Positions 46,436 through 55,207 of a stretch of 64,000 nt of DNA are shown in pieces. Made by a program: the position numbers and the translations under genes. Positions within the stretch are counted from its first letter, which is position 1; every line of letters begins with the position of its first letter. The notes beneath the pieces are model-generated. The model did no database searches. It was not told the DNA's origin and worked only from the letters and a program-made list of their open reading frames with translations. The stretch lies in assembly GCF_014199535.1 (NCBI RefSeq), contig NZ_JACHNV010000003.1, positions 621,289 through 685,288 of the forward strand. Direction: 5' to 3'. Origin of the DNA: Hymenobacter latericoloratus (GTDB lineage Bacteria > Bacteroidota > Bacteroidia > Cytophagales > Hymenobacteraceae).

Positions 46436-48043
46436 CTAGTATAAGCGGTGCCGCAACAGCCAGCCGGCGCCATCAAACTCTTCGGCCCGGGGCTGATATT
46501 TCTCTACCTCCGTTTTTCCGACGCGCAGGGTGTTACCATCGGCGTTATCGTACACAGTGAGGCGGCTGCGAGGGCGGGCCGGCGCGGGAGCAGCCTCCAG
46601 CAAATCCTGGCCGGCTCCATCGTACACTCCAATCTTGAACCGAGGGTCCGGGTCGCCGCGGAGCTCAAAGGCATCGTTGCCGCCTAGCCCAAACAGTTTC
46701 AGGGAGCGGGTTTCGGGGCTATGAAATACGCGCTGCTGCAGCAACGTGGCACCCTGCGGCGTGAGCCGGTACACCTGCACCCGTACCTGCCGGGGCCCCA
46801 GGGCCTCCAGCACAAACCGCTCGGCCTCATCGGTGCCCGGCAGCTCCACGTCCCGGGCCAGCAGCTCGTAGAACCGGGCCGCCACGGCCGGCAGCTGCTC
46901 GCGCCGGCTGCGCAGCTTGCGGCTGAACTCAGCGGCGGCCAGCTGCTGCACCTCCCGGGGCCACACGGCCAGGGCCCGCGCAATAACGGCATCCGACAGG
47001 GAGCTACGCAGGGAATCGGCAATCTGCTGAAAGTCCTGGCGGGTCAGGTAGGGCAGCAACGACTTATCCATGGGCCGGGCGGCGCTGTTGAGGCCTTCCA
47101 CATCGGAGAGCCGTATTTTTTCGTGGAAGCTCTGGTAGTTGGGCTTTACCCACCCGATGATGTGCGTTAGCAGGCCGTCATCAAACTTAAAGAAGGCGTG
47201 GTCCCGGTCGCGCGGAATAGCCCGGTACACCGTACCACCGTCGGCGGCCGGGAAGCTGGCCCAGCGCCACTGGTCTTCGCGGCGGCTCCAGTCGCCGAGC
47301 CACATATCAAACAGGCGGCTGCGCAGGTACTGGCGGGCATCTACCTGATACCGGGAGCTGGCTACCAGGTTGGTAAAGGCATGGCGTGAGCTTACTACCT
47401 GAGCGGAAAAGCCGAAGCTGCCGACGGTGCGCTGGTCGCCCTCGGGGCGCTCCTCAAACAAGTACAGGGCATTACCAAAACTCTCCCGGTACTCGCCCAG
47501 GGCCGGATCATCGGCCACGTACACCAGCCGCGGATTGGTGTAGTAAATACCCGCCGCCCGGGCCAGGGGCGGCACGATGTAGGCTCCGTACGGATGAATC
47601 ACGCTGGTCTGGTCCTTCATCAGGCGGCCGATGGGCCCATTCTGCAAGCTCTCGGGCAAGGCCTTGGTAGCATCCTTATCCACGGAGCGCAGCACGTACT
47701 GCACGCCGTTGCGGTCCACCAGGCGCAGGTTACGGGTCTGGAACGAGCCGCCTTCCCGAATGGGGGTAAGCCCGCCCGGCACGGCCGTGCGCAGGTTGAA
47801 CACCGGCGCCGTGACCGGCAGCGTCCAGAGCGCCCGGTAGTGCGTGCCCCAGAAGAAGCGGTGCACGGCTCCTCGCTGGTAGTGCGGGCCGGCCGCCACC
47901 AGCACGGTAGAGTCGGGGCGGATGGTGGCCGGCGGGGCAGGCGCTACGCGTTGGGCCGGGGCCGAGCAGGACATAAGCAGCAGGCCGGCGGCCGGTGCAA
48001 CCGACCAGCGGACCGGCCGGAACACACGAGAAGAAAAGGGCAC
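46436..48043 (-). CDS. lipoprotein paralogue A, degenerate DRH motif
   Basis: From a GTG at 48043 it is 535 aa with a lipoprotein signal (SVAPAAGLLLMSC). The mature part is about 40% similar by eye to the divergent neighbour at 48194, sharing GGxFQTR/TS, VLRSVDKDATKALPESL, PYGAYIVPPLARAAG and PRDRDHAFFKFDDG. The central motif reads WLGDWSRREDQW instead of WLGDWDRHEGQW, losing the Asp and His. I associate this sequence with the middle module of large Bacteroidota proteins that begin with a metallophosphoesterase and end in a BamA-like barrel (recollection). A barrel is absent here. The function is unknown; a kinase-like fold is a speculation from the DRH...DRD pattern. Confidence 0.7.
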   Translation of the reverse strand: MPFSSRVFRPVRWSVAPAAGLLLMSCSAPAQRVAPAPPATIRPDSTVLVAAGPHYQRGAVHRFFWGTHYRALWTLPVTAPVFNLRTAVPGGLTPIREGGSFQTRNLRLVDRNGVQYVLRSVDKDATKALPESLQNGPIGRLMKDQTSVIHPYGAYIVPPLARAAGIYYTNPRLVYVADDPALGEYRESFGNALYLFEERPEGDQRTVGSFGFSAQVVSSRHAFTNLVASSRYQVDARQYLRSRLFDMWLGDWSRREDQWRWASFPAADGGTVYRAIPRDRDHAFFKFDDGLLTHIIGWVKPNYQSFHEKIRLSDVEGLNSAARPMDKSLLPYLTRQDFQQIADSLRSSLSDAVIARALAVWPREVQQLAAAEFSRKLRSRREQLPAVAARFYELLARDVELPGTDEAERFVLEALGPRQVRVQVYRLTPQGATLLQQRVFHSPETRSLKLFGLGGNDAFELRGDPDPRFKIGVYDGAGQDLLEAAPAPARPRSRLTVYDNADGNTLRVGKTEVEKYQPRAEEFDGAGWLLRHRLY

Positions 48044-48193
48044 GGAACCTAGTAATTACTGATGTACATAGGCCGCCCGTTCCCGGACTGCCGCCCTTAT
48101 AGCGCAAACCGGGCGGTAGCGGTTGTACGGCGGAGCATGTACTTTTCCGCGGGAGCTGCGTTCAAGGAGCCTAGCCGCGTCTTTTCGTTCTGC

Positions 48194-49792
48194 ATGACCC
48201 TTCGCTACTCCAGTCTTCTGCTGCTTTTCGCTGCCACGGCCTGCGGCCGGGAAACTTACTTTCAGCCCGATGCCCGGGTGGATTCCGCCACGCCCCTCCC
48301 CCCCACCGCCGACAGCGCCCGGGTAACGGCCGGCCGCCATTACCACCGGGGGCCACTGGGCCGCCTGCTGCTGGGCACCCACCACCGGCCCAGCTGGGTA
48401 CAACCCGTCAGCCTACCCGTGCTCAAACCGCAAAGCGTAGTAGCAGGGGGCCTCAAGTTCAGCAAAATGGGCGGCGGCTTCCAGACCACCAGCGTCACGC
48501 TGATTTCCCCCGAGGGCCGCAACTACGCCCTGCGCACCATCGACAAAGACCCTTACCGCACGTTGCCCAAAGTACTGCGCCAGGGCTTTGTGCTGACCGC
48601 GGTGCGCGATGCTACCTCGGCCGGCCTGCCGTACGGCGCGTTTGTGGTGCCGCCCCTGGCCCAGGCCGCTGGCGTGCCCCACACCACCCCGCGCCCCTTC
48701 TACGTCCGGGCCGATGAGGTGGGGCTGGGCGACGCCTCAGAGCGGTTTCAGGGCAAAGTGGTGCTGCTGGAAGAGAAGTTTGAGGGCAAGCAGAACATCT
48801 TCGGGCCGGTAGCCGGAGCCACGGCCCTGGAAGAATCCGATGACGTGCTGGCCGAGCTGTACGCTACCCCCGGCCACAAGCTGGATGGGGAGGCCTTTCT
48901 GCGGGCCCGCCTGCTGGATATCTGGCTCGGCGACTGGGACCGGCACGAAGGGCAGTGGAGCTGGGCGGCCTACCCCCAGCCCACCGGCCAAACCCTCTGG
49001 CGGCCCGTGCCCCAGGATCGGGACCAGGTTTTTTTCCGGTTTGATGATGGCGCTATTCCGTGGCTGATCAGCAAGCTGGTAAGCAAATTCCGGACTTTCC
49101 GGCCGCGCTACCAAAGTACCGAGGGCTACACCCGCAACGCCAGCTTTATTGATGAGCGGGCCCTGGCTGAAGTCAGTCGCCCGGCCTACCGCCGCATCGC
49201 CCTCGACCTGCAGGCCCGCCTCACCGATGAGGTTATTACCCGGGCCGTGCGCCAAGGCTTACCGGCGGAAGTGTACCGCAAGCAAGGCCCGCTGTTGGAA
49301 GAGGCTCTCCGCGCCCGCCGGGCCAAGCTGCCACAGGTAGCTAACGAGTTTTACGCCCTGAAGGCCCGCCAGGTGGTGGTAGCCGGCACCGACCAGAACG
49401 AGCGGTTTGTGGTAGAGCGCCGCTCCGACACGGCTACGGTAGTATCCGTGTACCAGATTCCGGCCGACAAAAGCCAGAAAAAGCCCTTACTCCTGTATCA
49501 GCGCAGCTTCAACCCCACCCATACCCGCACGGTAGTGTTGCACGGCCTGCAGGGCAAGGATGAGTTCATCGTATCGGGCCAGGTGCGCCGCTCTCCTTTC
49601 CTGGATATCTACGGTGGCCCCGGCTCCGATGTGGTGCAGGATTCCTCCCGCGTGGCGGGCTGGCGCAAGCGCACCCGTTTCTATGACACGCGCCGTAACA
49701 ACGAGCTGGAAATCATCGGCCCCGAGTTCAAGGACCGCACGGAGCACAGCGTCAAGCCCCACGCCTTTGACCGGGACGGCTCGGGAAGATGA
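48194..49792 (+). CDS. lipoprotein paralogue B, intact DRH motif
   Basis: From ATG 48194 it is 532 aa with a lipoprotein signal (MTLRYSSLLLLFAATAC). Paralogue of the gene at 46436-48043, divergently transcribed over a 150-base gap. Shared blocks are GGGFQTTSVTLISPEG, ALRTIDKDPYRTLPKVL, PYGAFVVPPLAQAAGVPHT, the motif LLDIWLGDWDRHEGQWSWA and PVPQDRDQVFFRFDDG. DRH followed by DRD is reminiscent of atypical kinases (HipA, CotH, Fam20-like), but that is inference. The C-terminal third is beta-rich. The frame extends 44 codons upstream without a signal peptide, so 48194 is preferred. Confidence 0.7.
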   Translation: MTLRYSSLLLLFAATACGRETYFQPDARVDSATPLPPTADSARVTAGRHYHRGPLGRLLLGTHHRPSWVQPVSLPVLKPQSVVAGGLKFSKMGGGFQTTSVTLISPEGRNYALRTIDKDPYRTLPKVLRQGFVLTAVRDATSAGLPYGAFVVPPLAQAAGVPHTTPRPFYVRADEVGLGDASERFQGKVVLLEEKFEGKQNIFGPVAGATALEESDDVLAELYATPGHKLDGEAFLRARLLDIWLGDWDRHEGQWSWAAYPQPTGQTLWRPVPQDRDQVFFRFDDGAIPWLISKLVSKFRTFRPRYQSTEGYTRNASFIDERALAEVSRPAYRRIALDLQARLTDEVITRAVRQGLPAEVYRKQGPLLEEALRARRAKLPQVANEFYALKARQVVVAGTDQNERFVVERRSDTATVVSVYQIPADKSQKKPLLLYQRSFNPTHTRTVVLHGLQGKDEFIVSGQVRRSPFLDIYGGPGSDVVQDSSRVAGWRKRTRFYDTRRNNELEIIGPEFKDRTEHSVKPHAFDRDGSGR

Positions 49793-49798
49793 TTCTAC

Positions 49799-49960
49799 TG
49801 TCATGGCGAGCGGAGCGACGCCATCCTTCCTGACCAACGCCCTACCCCCTAAAACGTGACAAGCCCTTGACGACTGCGCTAGCGTCAAGGGCTTGTCTGT
49901 TTAGCAGGCTTGTCACAGAAGAGAGGAAGGATGGCGTCGTCGTGCCTCCTCGCCATGACA
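49799..49960. repeat. nested palindromic repeat, copy 1
   Basis: Three inverted pairs are nested: TGTCATGGCGAG...CCATCCTTCC with GGAAGGATGG...CTCGCCATGACA on the outside, ACGTGACAAGCC with GGCTTGTCAC, and CCCTTGACG with GCGTCAAGGG inside. A second copy lies at 53620-53780 in the same orientation. Confidence 0.75.
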
Positions 49961-49969
49961 CCTCACCAC

Positions 49970-51094
49970 CTACTGCTTGGCCGCTTCCAGCTCCTGCAGC
50001 ATTTCCAGCACCATGTGTTCGGTGGGAGTCAGCAGGTCGTTTTCGCTGGGGTCGGCGTCGTGGCGGCGCAGGTAGTCGATGAGCTGGTCGGAGTTGAATA
50101 GCTCCACCACCTGCGGATGGATGTAGTACTTGGAGCACACGCTGGGCGTATTGCCCAGGTTTTCGGCTACGTCTTTTAGGGCGCGTTTCAGGGATTTAGG
50201 CTTCGGGAAGGCGGGCTCCTCGTCGATAACCCGCTCCAGGGCTTCCACCATTTTCACGGTGCCACCCCAGGTGCGGAAATCCTTGGCCGAAAGGTTCATG
50301 CCGGTTACCTCGTGCAGGTAGTCGTTCACGTCGCCCGATTCCAGCTCCTCGCGGTGCCCGTCGGGAGCGTAGTACTGGAACAGGTGCTGGCCCGGTATTT
50401 CCTTGCACTTCTGCACGAGGCGGGCCAGCTTCCGGTCGTGAATGGTGAGGTCGTGGGCTACCCCCTTCTTCCCCACGAAGCTGAAGCGCACATCGGCCCC
50501 GCTCACCTGCACGTGCTTGTCGCGGAGAGTCGTAAGGCCATAGGTTTTGTTTTTCTTGGCGTACTCCTTGTTGCCGATGCGGATAAACGACTGATCCATC
50601 AGGGTCAGCACCAGGGCAATAACTTTGCGTTTGTCCAGCGCCGGACGGCCCAGATCTTTATGCAGCTGCATCCGTAGTTCGGCCAGCTTTTCGCCGAAGG
50701 CCCGAAGCCGGCTGAACTTGGTGAGGGCGCGGGCCTGGTCCCAGGCCGCGTGGTAGAGGTACTGTTTGCGGCCCTTGGCGTCGCGGCCGGTTACCTGCAA
50801 ATGGCTGTTCGGCGAGGGCGAAATCCAGACCTCCGTCCAGGCCGGCGGAATCACGAAGCCGCGGATGCGCTCCAGCGTTTTCTCATCTTCCACCGGTTCG
50901 CCCTTGGCCGTGAGGTAGCGAAACTCGCCCGCGGCGGTGGCCTCGCGGGTCAGGCCGGGCTTGGTATCGGTGAGGTAGCGCAGGCCGGCCAGCTCGGCCT
51001 GGCGGGCGGGGTCTTTGTAGAGAATATGAGCTTCTTCCAGAGGCTCCAGTTTCTTTTTGCGGGTTTTGGGGCGGGCGGTAGCGGCAACAGACAT
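49970..51094 (-). CDS. DNA topoisomerase IB
   Basis: A poxvirus/bacterial-type type IB topoisomerase (374 aa) that nicks and reseals one DNA strand. Seen: the N-terminal domain with AGEFRYLTAKGEPVEDEKTL and RIRGFVIPPAWTEVWISPSP, then the catalytic domain with RIGNKEYAKKNKTYGLTTLR, KDFRTWGGT and the nucleophile Tyr in SVCSKYYIHP. Arg and Lys catalytic positions look intact. It lies between two copies of a nested palindrome. Bacterial homologues are scattered and often considered transferred. Confidence 0.93.
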   Translation of the reverse strand: MSVAATARPKTRKKKLEPLEEAHILYKDPARQAELAGLRYLTDTKPGLTREATAAGEFRYLTAKGEPVEDEKTLERIRGFVIPPAWTEVWISPSPNSHLQVTGRDAKGRKQYLYHAAWDQARALTKFSRLRAFGEKLAELRMQLHKDLGRPALDKRKVIALVLTLMDQSFIRIGNKEYAKKNKTYGLTTLRDKHVQVSGADVRFSFVGKKGVAHDLTIHDRKLARLVQKCKEIPGQHLFQYYAPDGHREELESGDVNDYLHEVTGMNLSAKDFRTWGGTVKMVEALERVIDEEPAFPKPKSLKRALKDVAENLGNTPSVCSKYYIHPQVVELFNSDQLIDYLRRHDADPSENDLLTPTEHMVLEMLQELEAAKQ

Positions 51095-51468
51095 AGTTCG
51101 AGGTCAGAGGGCCGCCCGCGACACTAGCGGGCGTTTTCCCCTGTACGCAAGCCGCCTCGGAAATGATAAGGTGCCGAAGCCTTTACCCGGCCGGCCACGG
51201 GCCAGCGGGCAACCTGTCAGGCCGCCGGCTGGCCTGGTCAGCTGGTTTCCTATACGAAAAAACCGGGCCTACCGAGGGCCGGGGCAGCGGCCCCGCCCAT
51301 ACTTTTCCGGCTGATACTCCGTGGGGTACTCCCCGCAAAACCTTCTCTGTAGCGCGTAAAAGCAACATCCTGCTGGGTAGCGCCGTTAGGAACCTGCTGG
51401 TTCTGGCATTGTTTTTTCTAACCACCCAGCACCACCTTCCTTTTCTTATACCATTTTCCTCCGCGTGT
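51095..51468. other. gene-free stretch upstream of M48 protease
   Basis: No gene is evident. The first half is very GC-rich with overlapping GGCC-type palindromes (51185-51240); the second half is less so and probably holds the promoters of topoisomerase IB (minus) and the M48 gene (plus), which I could not pinpoint. A frame runs through from 51163 into the protease gene but lacks protein-like sequence before 51469. Confidence 0.5.
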
Positions 51469-52278
51469 ATGCGTCGTTTTTTGCTTAAACCCTGGCTGCT
51501 TCTCGGTCTGATAGTTTCGCTGGGCACTGCTTCTTCCTGCTCGAAAGATGGCGACGGTGTTTTGCTGTTTTCAGTAGAAGATGATATAGCCCTCGGCCAG
51601 AAAGTAGCCGCCGAAACCGATTCCACTTTCCGCGCCAAAGGCCAGCTGCTGGAGCCCGGTAGCAATCCCACCGCCTACGCGGCCCTGGGCCGCATCGTGA
51701 CGCGGGTGCTGGACAGCGGCAAGCTGCAGTACCGCAACGAATTTCCCTGGGACGTGAAAATCATTCGGGACGACCAGGTACAGAACGCCTTTGCTACCCC
51801 CGGCGGCCACATTTACGTGTACTCGGGCCTGATTAAGTACCTCGATAACGAAACCGAGCTGGCCGGTGTGCTGGGCCACGAAATTGCCCACGCCGACCGC
51901 CGCCACACTTCCCGCCAGCTCCAAAGCCAGTACGGCATCAGTGTGCTGCTGAGTTTGCTGCTCGGGGAAAATGAGAACACCCTAGTGGACGTGGCCGCCA
52001 GCCTGGGCCAGCTCAAATTCAGCCGCGACTACGAAACGGAGGCCGATTCTTACTCGGTGGAGTACCTCAACGGCACCAACTACTACGCCTGCGACGGGGC
52101 GGCGGGCTTCTTCATCAAGGCTGAAAAAGAGGGCCAGGCTGCTACCCCCGAGTTCCTGAGCACTCACCCCAACCCCGGCTCCCGCATCCAGAACATCCAG
52201 ACCAAAGCCGAGCAGATGGGCTGCCGCAACCGCACGGCTAACAGCAACGATTTCAACACGCTGAAAAACGCACTGTAA
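51469..52278 (+). CDS. M48 family metalloprotease, lipoprotein
   Basis: From ATG 51469 it is 269 aa with a lipoprotein signal ending TASSC. The zinc site HEIAH is in GVLGHEIAHADRRHTSRQLQ, with the third ligand Glu in DYETEADSYSVEYLN; FATPGGHIYVYSGLIKYLDN is the usual upstream segment. BepA/LoiP-like M48 enzymes clean up misfolded outer-membrane proteins in the periplasm, the likely role here. A paralogue lies at 58252-59061. The conserved C-terminal STHPNPGSRIQNI is shared by both. Confidence 0.92.
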   Translation: MRRFLLKPWLLLGLIVSLGTASSCSKDGDGVLLFSVEDDIALGQKVAAETDSTFRAKGQLLEPGSNPTAYAALGRIVTRVLDSGKLQYRNEFPWDVKIIRDDQVQNAFATPGGHIYVYSGLIKYLDNETELAGVLGHEIAHADRRHTSRQLQSQYGISVLLSLLLGENENTLVDVAASLGQLKFSRDYETEADSYSVEYLNGTNYYACDGAAGFFIKAEKEGQAATPEFLSTHPNPGSRIQNIQTKAEQMGCRNRTANSNDFNTLKNAL

Positions 52279-52426
52279 TCAGCTTTGACAGTTATTTTGA
52301 ACAGGCTTCTGGCTGCGGCTGGAAGCCTGTTTTGTTTTCTGAGCCAGGCAAAAACCCTACCCCCACGCAACACGCAACGGCTCCGCTTGCGTAAGGAAGG
52401 CTTCGTTTCTGCTTTCTTTACGCCTG

Positions 52427-53608
52427 ATGCCTCTACTCGACAAACTCAGCAGCTGGGCCGAACGGGCCGATGATGCCCTGACCCGCGCCCGTGCCCGCCT
52501 GGGCCTGCTCCACCCCCTGCAGCTGCTTTCGTACCGCAGCTACGGCACCCCCAGCCGCCTCTACGTGAAAGGCCGCCTGCTCACGGACAAGGGCATTGGG
52601 GAGCCCGACCCTACCGACTCGCGCTGGCACAACCTGCTGAACATGTACCGCCGCTTCGACAGCAACGAAATCAGCGGGGCCCAGCTGCAGGTCCGCCCCG
52701 CCGATGGCTCCGAGCACTCGGTCGTAACGGATGAGGAAGGCTACTTCACCCTGAACCTGGAGCCCAAGCAGCTTCCGGAGCCCGTCGATTTTCTGTGGTA
52801 CCCCGTGGACGTGCTGCTGCGGCAGGCCCCGGCGCCCTTCCCAACTCCCGAAAAGCTCGATACCCGGGCTATGGTGCTGATTCCGCCGGCCGACGCGGAG
52901 TACGGCATTATTTCCGACCTCGATGACACCGTAATTCAGACCTCGGCGACGGATTTGCTGCGCATGGCCCGCACGGTGCTGCTGCGCAATGCCCGCTCCC
53001 GCCTGCCCTTTAAGGGGGTAGCCGAGTTCTACCGGCAGCTGCAGCTAGGGCGCAACGGCAAGCGCAACAATCCCTTTTTCTACGTCAGTAGCTCGCCCTG
53101 GAACCTGTATGATTTGCTGGAGGACTTCCTGAACCTGAACGACGTTCCGCCCGGCCCGCTGCTGCTGCGCGACATGGCCCTGAAGCGCAAGCAAAACACC
53201 GACGCCTCGGAGCACCACGGCCACAAGCTCAAGGAAATCGACAACCTGCTGCTGACTTACCCCACCCTGCCCTTCGTGCTTATCGGCGACTCGGGCCAGG
53301 AGGACGCCAACATTTACCGGGAGGTAGTGCGCCGCCACCCCGGCCGCATCCTGGCCATCTACATCCGCGACGTAAACCGCCCCGACCGCGCCGCACTGGT
53401 GGAGCAGGTTTCGGAAGATCTGCGCTCCGACAAAGTGGAAATGCTGCTGGTGCAGGACACGGTGCAGGCCGCTCATCACGCCGCCGCCACTGGCCTTATT
53501 TTCCAGGAAGCCATTCCGGCCGTGGAGCAGGAAAAGCAAAAAGATGAAGCCGCCGCAGACGACACGGAACTGGATGGCGAGGGCACCGGCGAGCCGGTTA
53601 TGAAGTAG
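52427..53608 (+). CDS. App1-type phosphatidate phosphatase (DUF2183)
   Basis: The 393-aa protein has the HAD-like catalytic motif SDLDDTVIQTSATDLLRMAR, with the middle FFYVSSSPWNLYDLLEDFL and the late LIGDSGQEDANIYREVVRRH and IYIRDVNRP, as in yeast App1. App1 dephosphorylates phosphatidic acid to diacylglycerol. An N-terminal beta-rich domain (about residues 40-150) precedes it. A diacylglycerol-kinase-family gene lies 3.6 kb away, which would run the reverse reaction. The start is ATG 52427. The C-terminal tail is acidic and disordered. Confidence 0.85.
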   Translation: MPLLDKLSSWAERADDALTRARARLGLLHPLQLLSYRSYGTPSRLYVKGRLLTDKGIGEPDPTDSRWHNLLNMYRRFDSNEISGAQLQVRPADGSEHSVVTDEEGYFTLNLEPKQLPEPVDFLWYPVDVLLRQAPAPFPTPEKLDTRAMVLIPPADAEYGIISDLDDTVIQTSATDLLRMARTVLLRNARSRLPFKGVAEFYRQLQLGRNGKRNNPFFYVSSSPWNLYDLLEDFLNLNDVPPGPLLLRDMALKRKQNTDASEHHGHKLKEIDNLLLTYPTLPFVLIGDSGQEDANIYREVVRRHPGRILAIYIRDVNRPDRAALVEQVSEDLRSDKVEMLLVQDTVQAAHHAAATGLIFQEAIPAVEQEKQKDEAAADDTELDGEGTGEPVMK

Positions 53609-53619
53609 TGGTACCTACA

Positions 53620-53780
53620 CGGTCAGGGCGAGGAGGCACGACGCCGCCATCCGTCCGGACCAACACCCTACCCCCTAAAAACGTGACAAGCTCTTACTTC
53701 CAGCACGGAGGTAGGGGCTGGTCACATTATCAGGTTTGTCACGCAGAGAGGAAGGATGGCGTCGGTACCCTCGCCATGAC
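53620..53780. repeat. nested palindromic repeat, copy 2
   Basis: Same design as 49799-49960: outer pair GTCAGGGCGAGG...CCATCCGTCC with GGAAGGATGG...CTCGCCATGAC, and an inner pair ACGTGACAAGC with GTTTGTCACG. It diverges from copy 1 mostly in the centre. The two copies bracket the topoisomerase IB, M48 and App1 genes. Confidence 0.7.
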
Positions 53781-53795
53781 ACTTTACTCCAGCAC

Positions 53796-54257
53796 TCAAC
53801 TCGAATGGTCGGCCACTACTACCCACCTTCCAGCAATGCGGCGCCACACGAGCAGGAAATGTCCGTGCAGGTCGCCGGCGGTGGGGCGGGCCAAGTGCCA
53901 GCGCCCGATAACCTGGGCGGCATCGGGGCTCAGGAGTTGAATGCGCAGGTTGCTGAAATCGAGCTGCCCCATGGTGGCGGCGTTGGGGTAGCTGCGGCGG
54001 TAGTTGTCGAGGGTAGGCTGCCAGCCGTAAGTCAGGCCGCTTTTCCCGATAAACACTAAAGAATCATGCTGCCAGTAGCCCTGCATGAAGCCAGCTATAT
54101 CGCCGCGGTTCCAGGCAGCGGTTTGCGTGGCCAGCACCTGGGCAATGTCGCGGCGGGCCGCGGCCGCGGCTGCGCCTGACGATGCGGGCGAAGTGGAAGA
54201 GGTGCGGCAGGTGCTGAGGAGCCCCGAAGTGGCAAGAAGCAGAAGGAAACGTTTCAT
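53796..54257 (-). CDS. NTF2-like (SnoaL/DUF4440) exported protein
   Basis: From ATG 54257 it is 153 aa with a probable lipoprotein signal (MKRFLLLLATSGLLSTC). The mature part has the NTF2-like pattern IAQVLATQTAAWNRGDIAGF...DSLVFIGKSGLTYGWQPTLD...and HFLLVWRRIAGRWVVVADHS. It probably holds a small-molecule pocket. It is monocistronic between repeat copy 2 and mtgA. Confidence 0.82.
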   Translation of the reverse strand: MKRFLLLLATSGLLSTCRTSSTSPASSGAAAAAARRDIAQVLATQTAAWNRGDIAGFMQGYWQHDSLVFIGKSGLTYGWQPTLDNYRRSYPNAATMGQLDFSNLRIQLLSPDAAQVIGRWHLARPTAGDLHGHFLLVWRRIAGRWVVVADHSS

Positions 54258-54331
54258 GTCCGGAAGATAGAAGTCAAACCCCAGGGGTAGCTTATACCCT
54301 TTTCGGCACCCCACCCCTGGCTGGCTACGCC

Positions 54332-55075
54332 TTATTTGTCCATGAGCTCGCGCACGTAGGCCGTACCGCCCAGACGGCGCATGTTGCGCATTACGCGCTG
54401 CTGCTTGGCGCGGGCCTGTGGGCCCGGATTGGCCGCCCGGAACCGCAGCGGGTTGGGCAGTACGCCGGCCAGCAAGGCCGCTTCGGCGGGCGTCAGGCGC
54501 TTGGCTGATTTGTGGAAGTATTGCTGAGAAGCCGCTTCGGCCCCAAAAATACAGTCGCCCATTTCGGCCACGTTCAGGTACATCTCCATGATGCGGCGCT
54601 TGTTCCAGAGTAACTCAATCAGCAAGGTAAAGTACGCCTCTGCCCCTTTGCGCACGTAGCTGCGCCCCGACCACAGGAACACATTTTTGGCGACCTGCTG
54701 CGAAATAGTGCTCCCCCCGCGCAGCTGCTTGCCCCCGCTCAGGTTGGATTTGGCCGCTTTCAGCAGAGCATCACCATCGAAACCGTGGTGAATCAGGAAG
54801 CGCTGGTCTTCGGCGGCCACCAAGGCCAGGGGCAGGTGGGGCGATACTTCAGCCAGCGTCCTGAAGTGGTAGCTGATGCGGCGGTCCTGCTCGCGGATGC
54901 CGTGGTAGCCCATGCCAACGGGGGCGTGGGCGCGGCGGTCCAGCATCAGCCAGGTAGCCGGCGGGCTAATCCAGCGGTAGAGCAGCACCCAGGCAATAGA
55001 AGTCAGGAACAGCGCGGCCACTACTTGCAGGGCTACCCGCCCCACGCGGCGCAACGTTTGCCGGTAATCCGTCAC
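54332..55075 (-). CDS. mtgA: monofunctional biosynthetic peptidoglycan transglycosylase
   Basis: A GT51 enzyme that polymerises lipid II. The protein shows a single N-terminal membrane helix (VAALFLTSIAWVLLYRWI), then the five family motifs: EDQRFLIHHGFD, KSNLSGGKQLRGGSTISQQ, KNVFLW, ELLWNKRRIMEMYLN, and ANPGPQ. The TTG at 55129 cannot be the start because it lies inside a TACTTTTG promoter element (55134-55127); I use the GTG at 55075 (247 aa). Confidence 0.9.
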   Translation of the reverse strand: MTDYRQTLRRVGRVALQVVAALFLTSIAWVLLYRWISPPATWLMLDRRAHAPVGMGYHGIREQDRRISYHFRTLAEVSPHLPLALVAAEDQRFLIHHGFDGDALLKAAKSNLSGGKQLRGGSTISQQVAKNVFLWSGRSYVRKGAEAYFTLLIELLWNKRRIMEMYLNVAEMGDCIFGAEAASQQYFHKSAKRLTPAEAALLAGVLPNPLRFRAANPGPQARAKQQRVMRNMRRLGGTAYVRELMDK

Positions 55076-55126
55076 GAAATCAGCAACTAACGTAAAGTGA
55101 AAAGCCGAAGCCGGAGGCTTCGGAGG

Positions 55127-55134
55127 CAAAAGTA
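55127..55134 (-). promoter_or_regulatory. -7 promoter element of mtgA
   Basis: TACTTTTG on the minus strand; transcription would start near 55120, which decides against the upstream TTG start. No clear -33 TTG. Confidence 0.4.
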
Positions 55135-55207
55135 GCAGATTTTAGCCCCCAGGCGCGGCCCGGGCCCAGGGTCACAGACATTTCCTCACTTTTTTGGTTA
55201 TCTACCC

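Noticed and set aside
49970..53608. Genomic island carrying topoisomerase IB
   Set aside because: Composition and codon use match the flanks; only the bracketing repeats hint at mobility, so it is listed as a finding rather than a mobile element.
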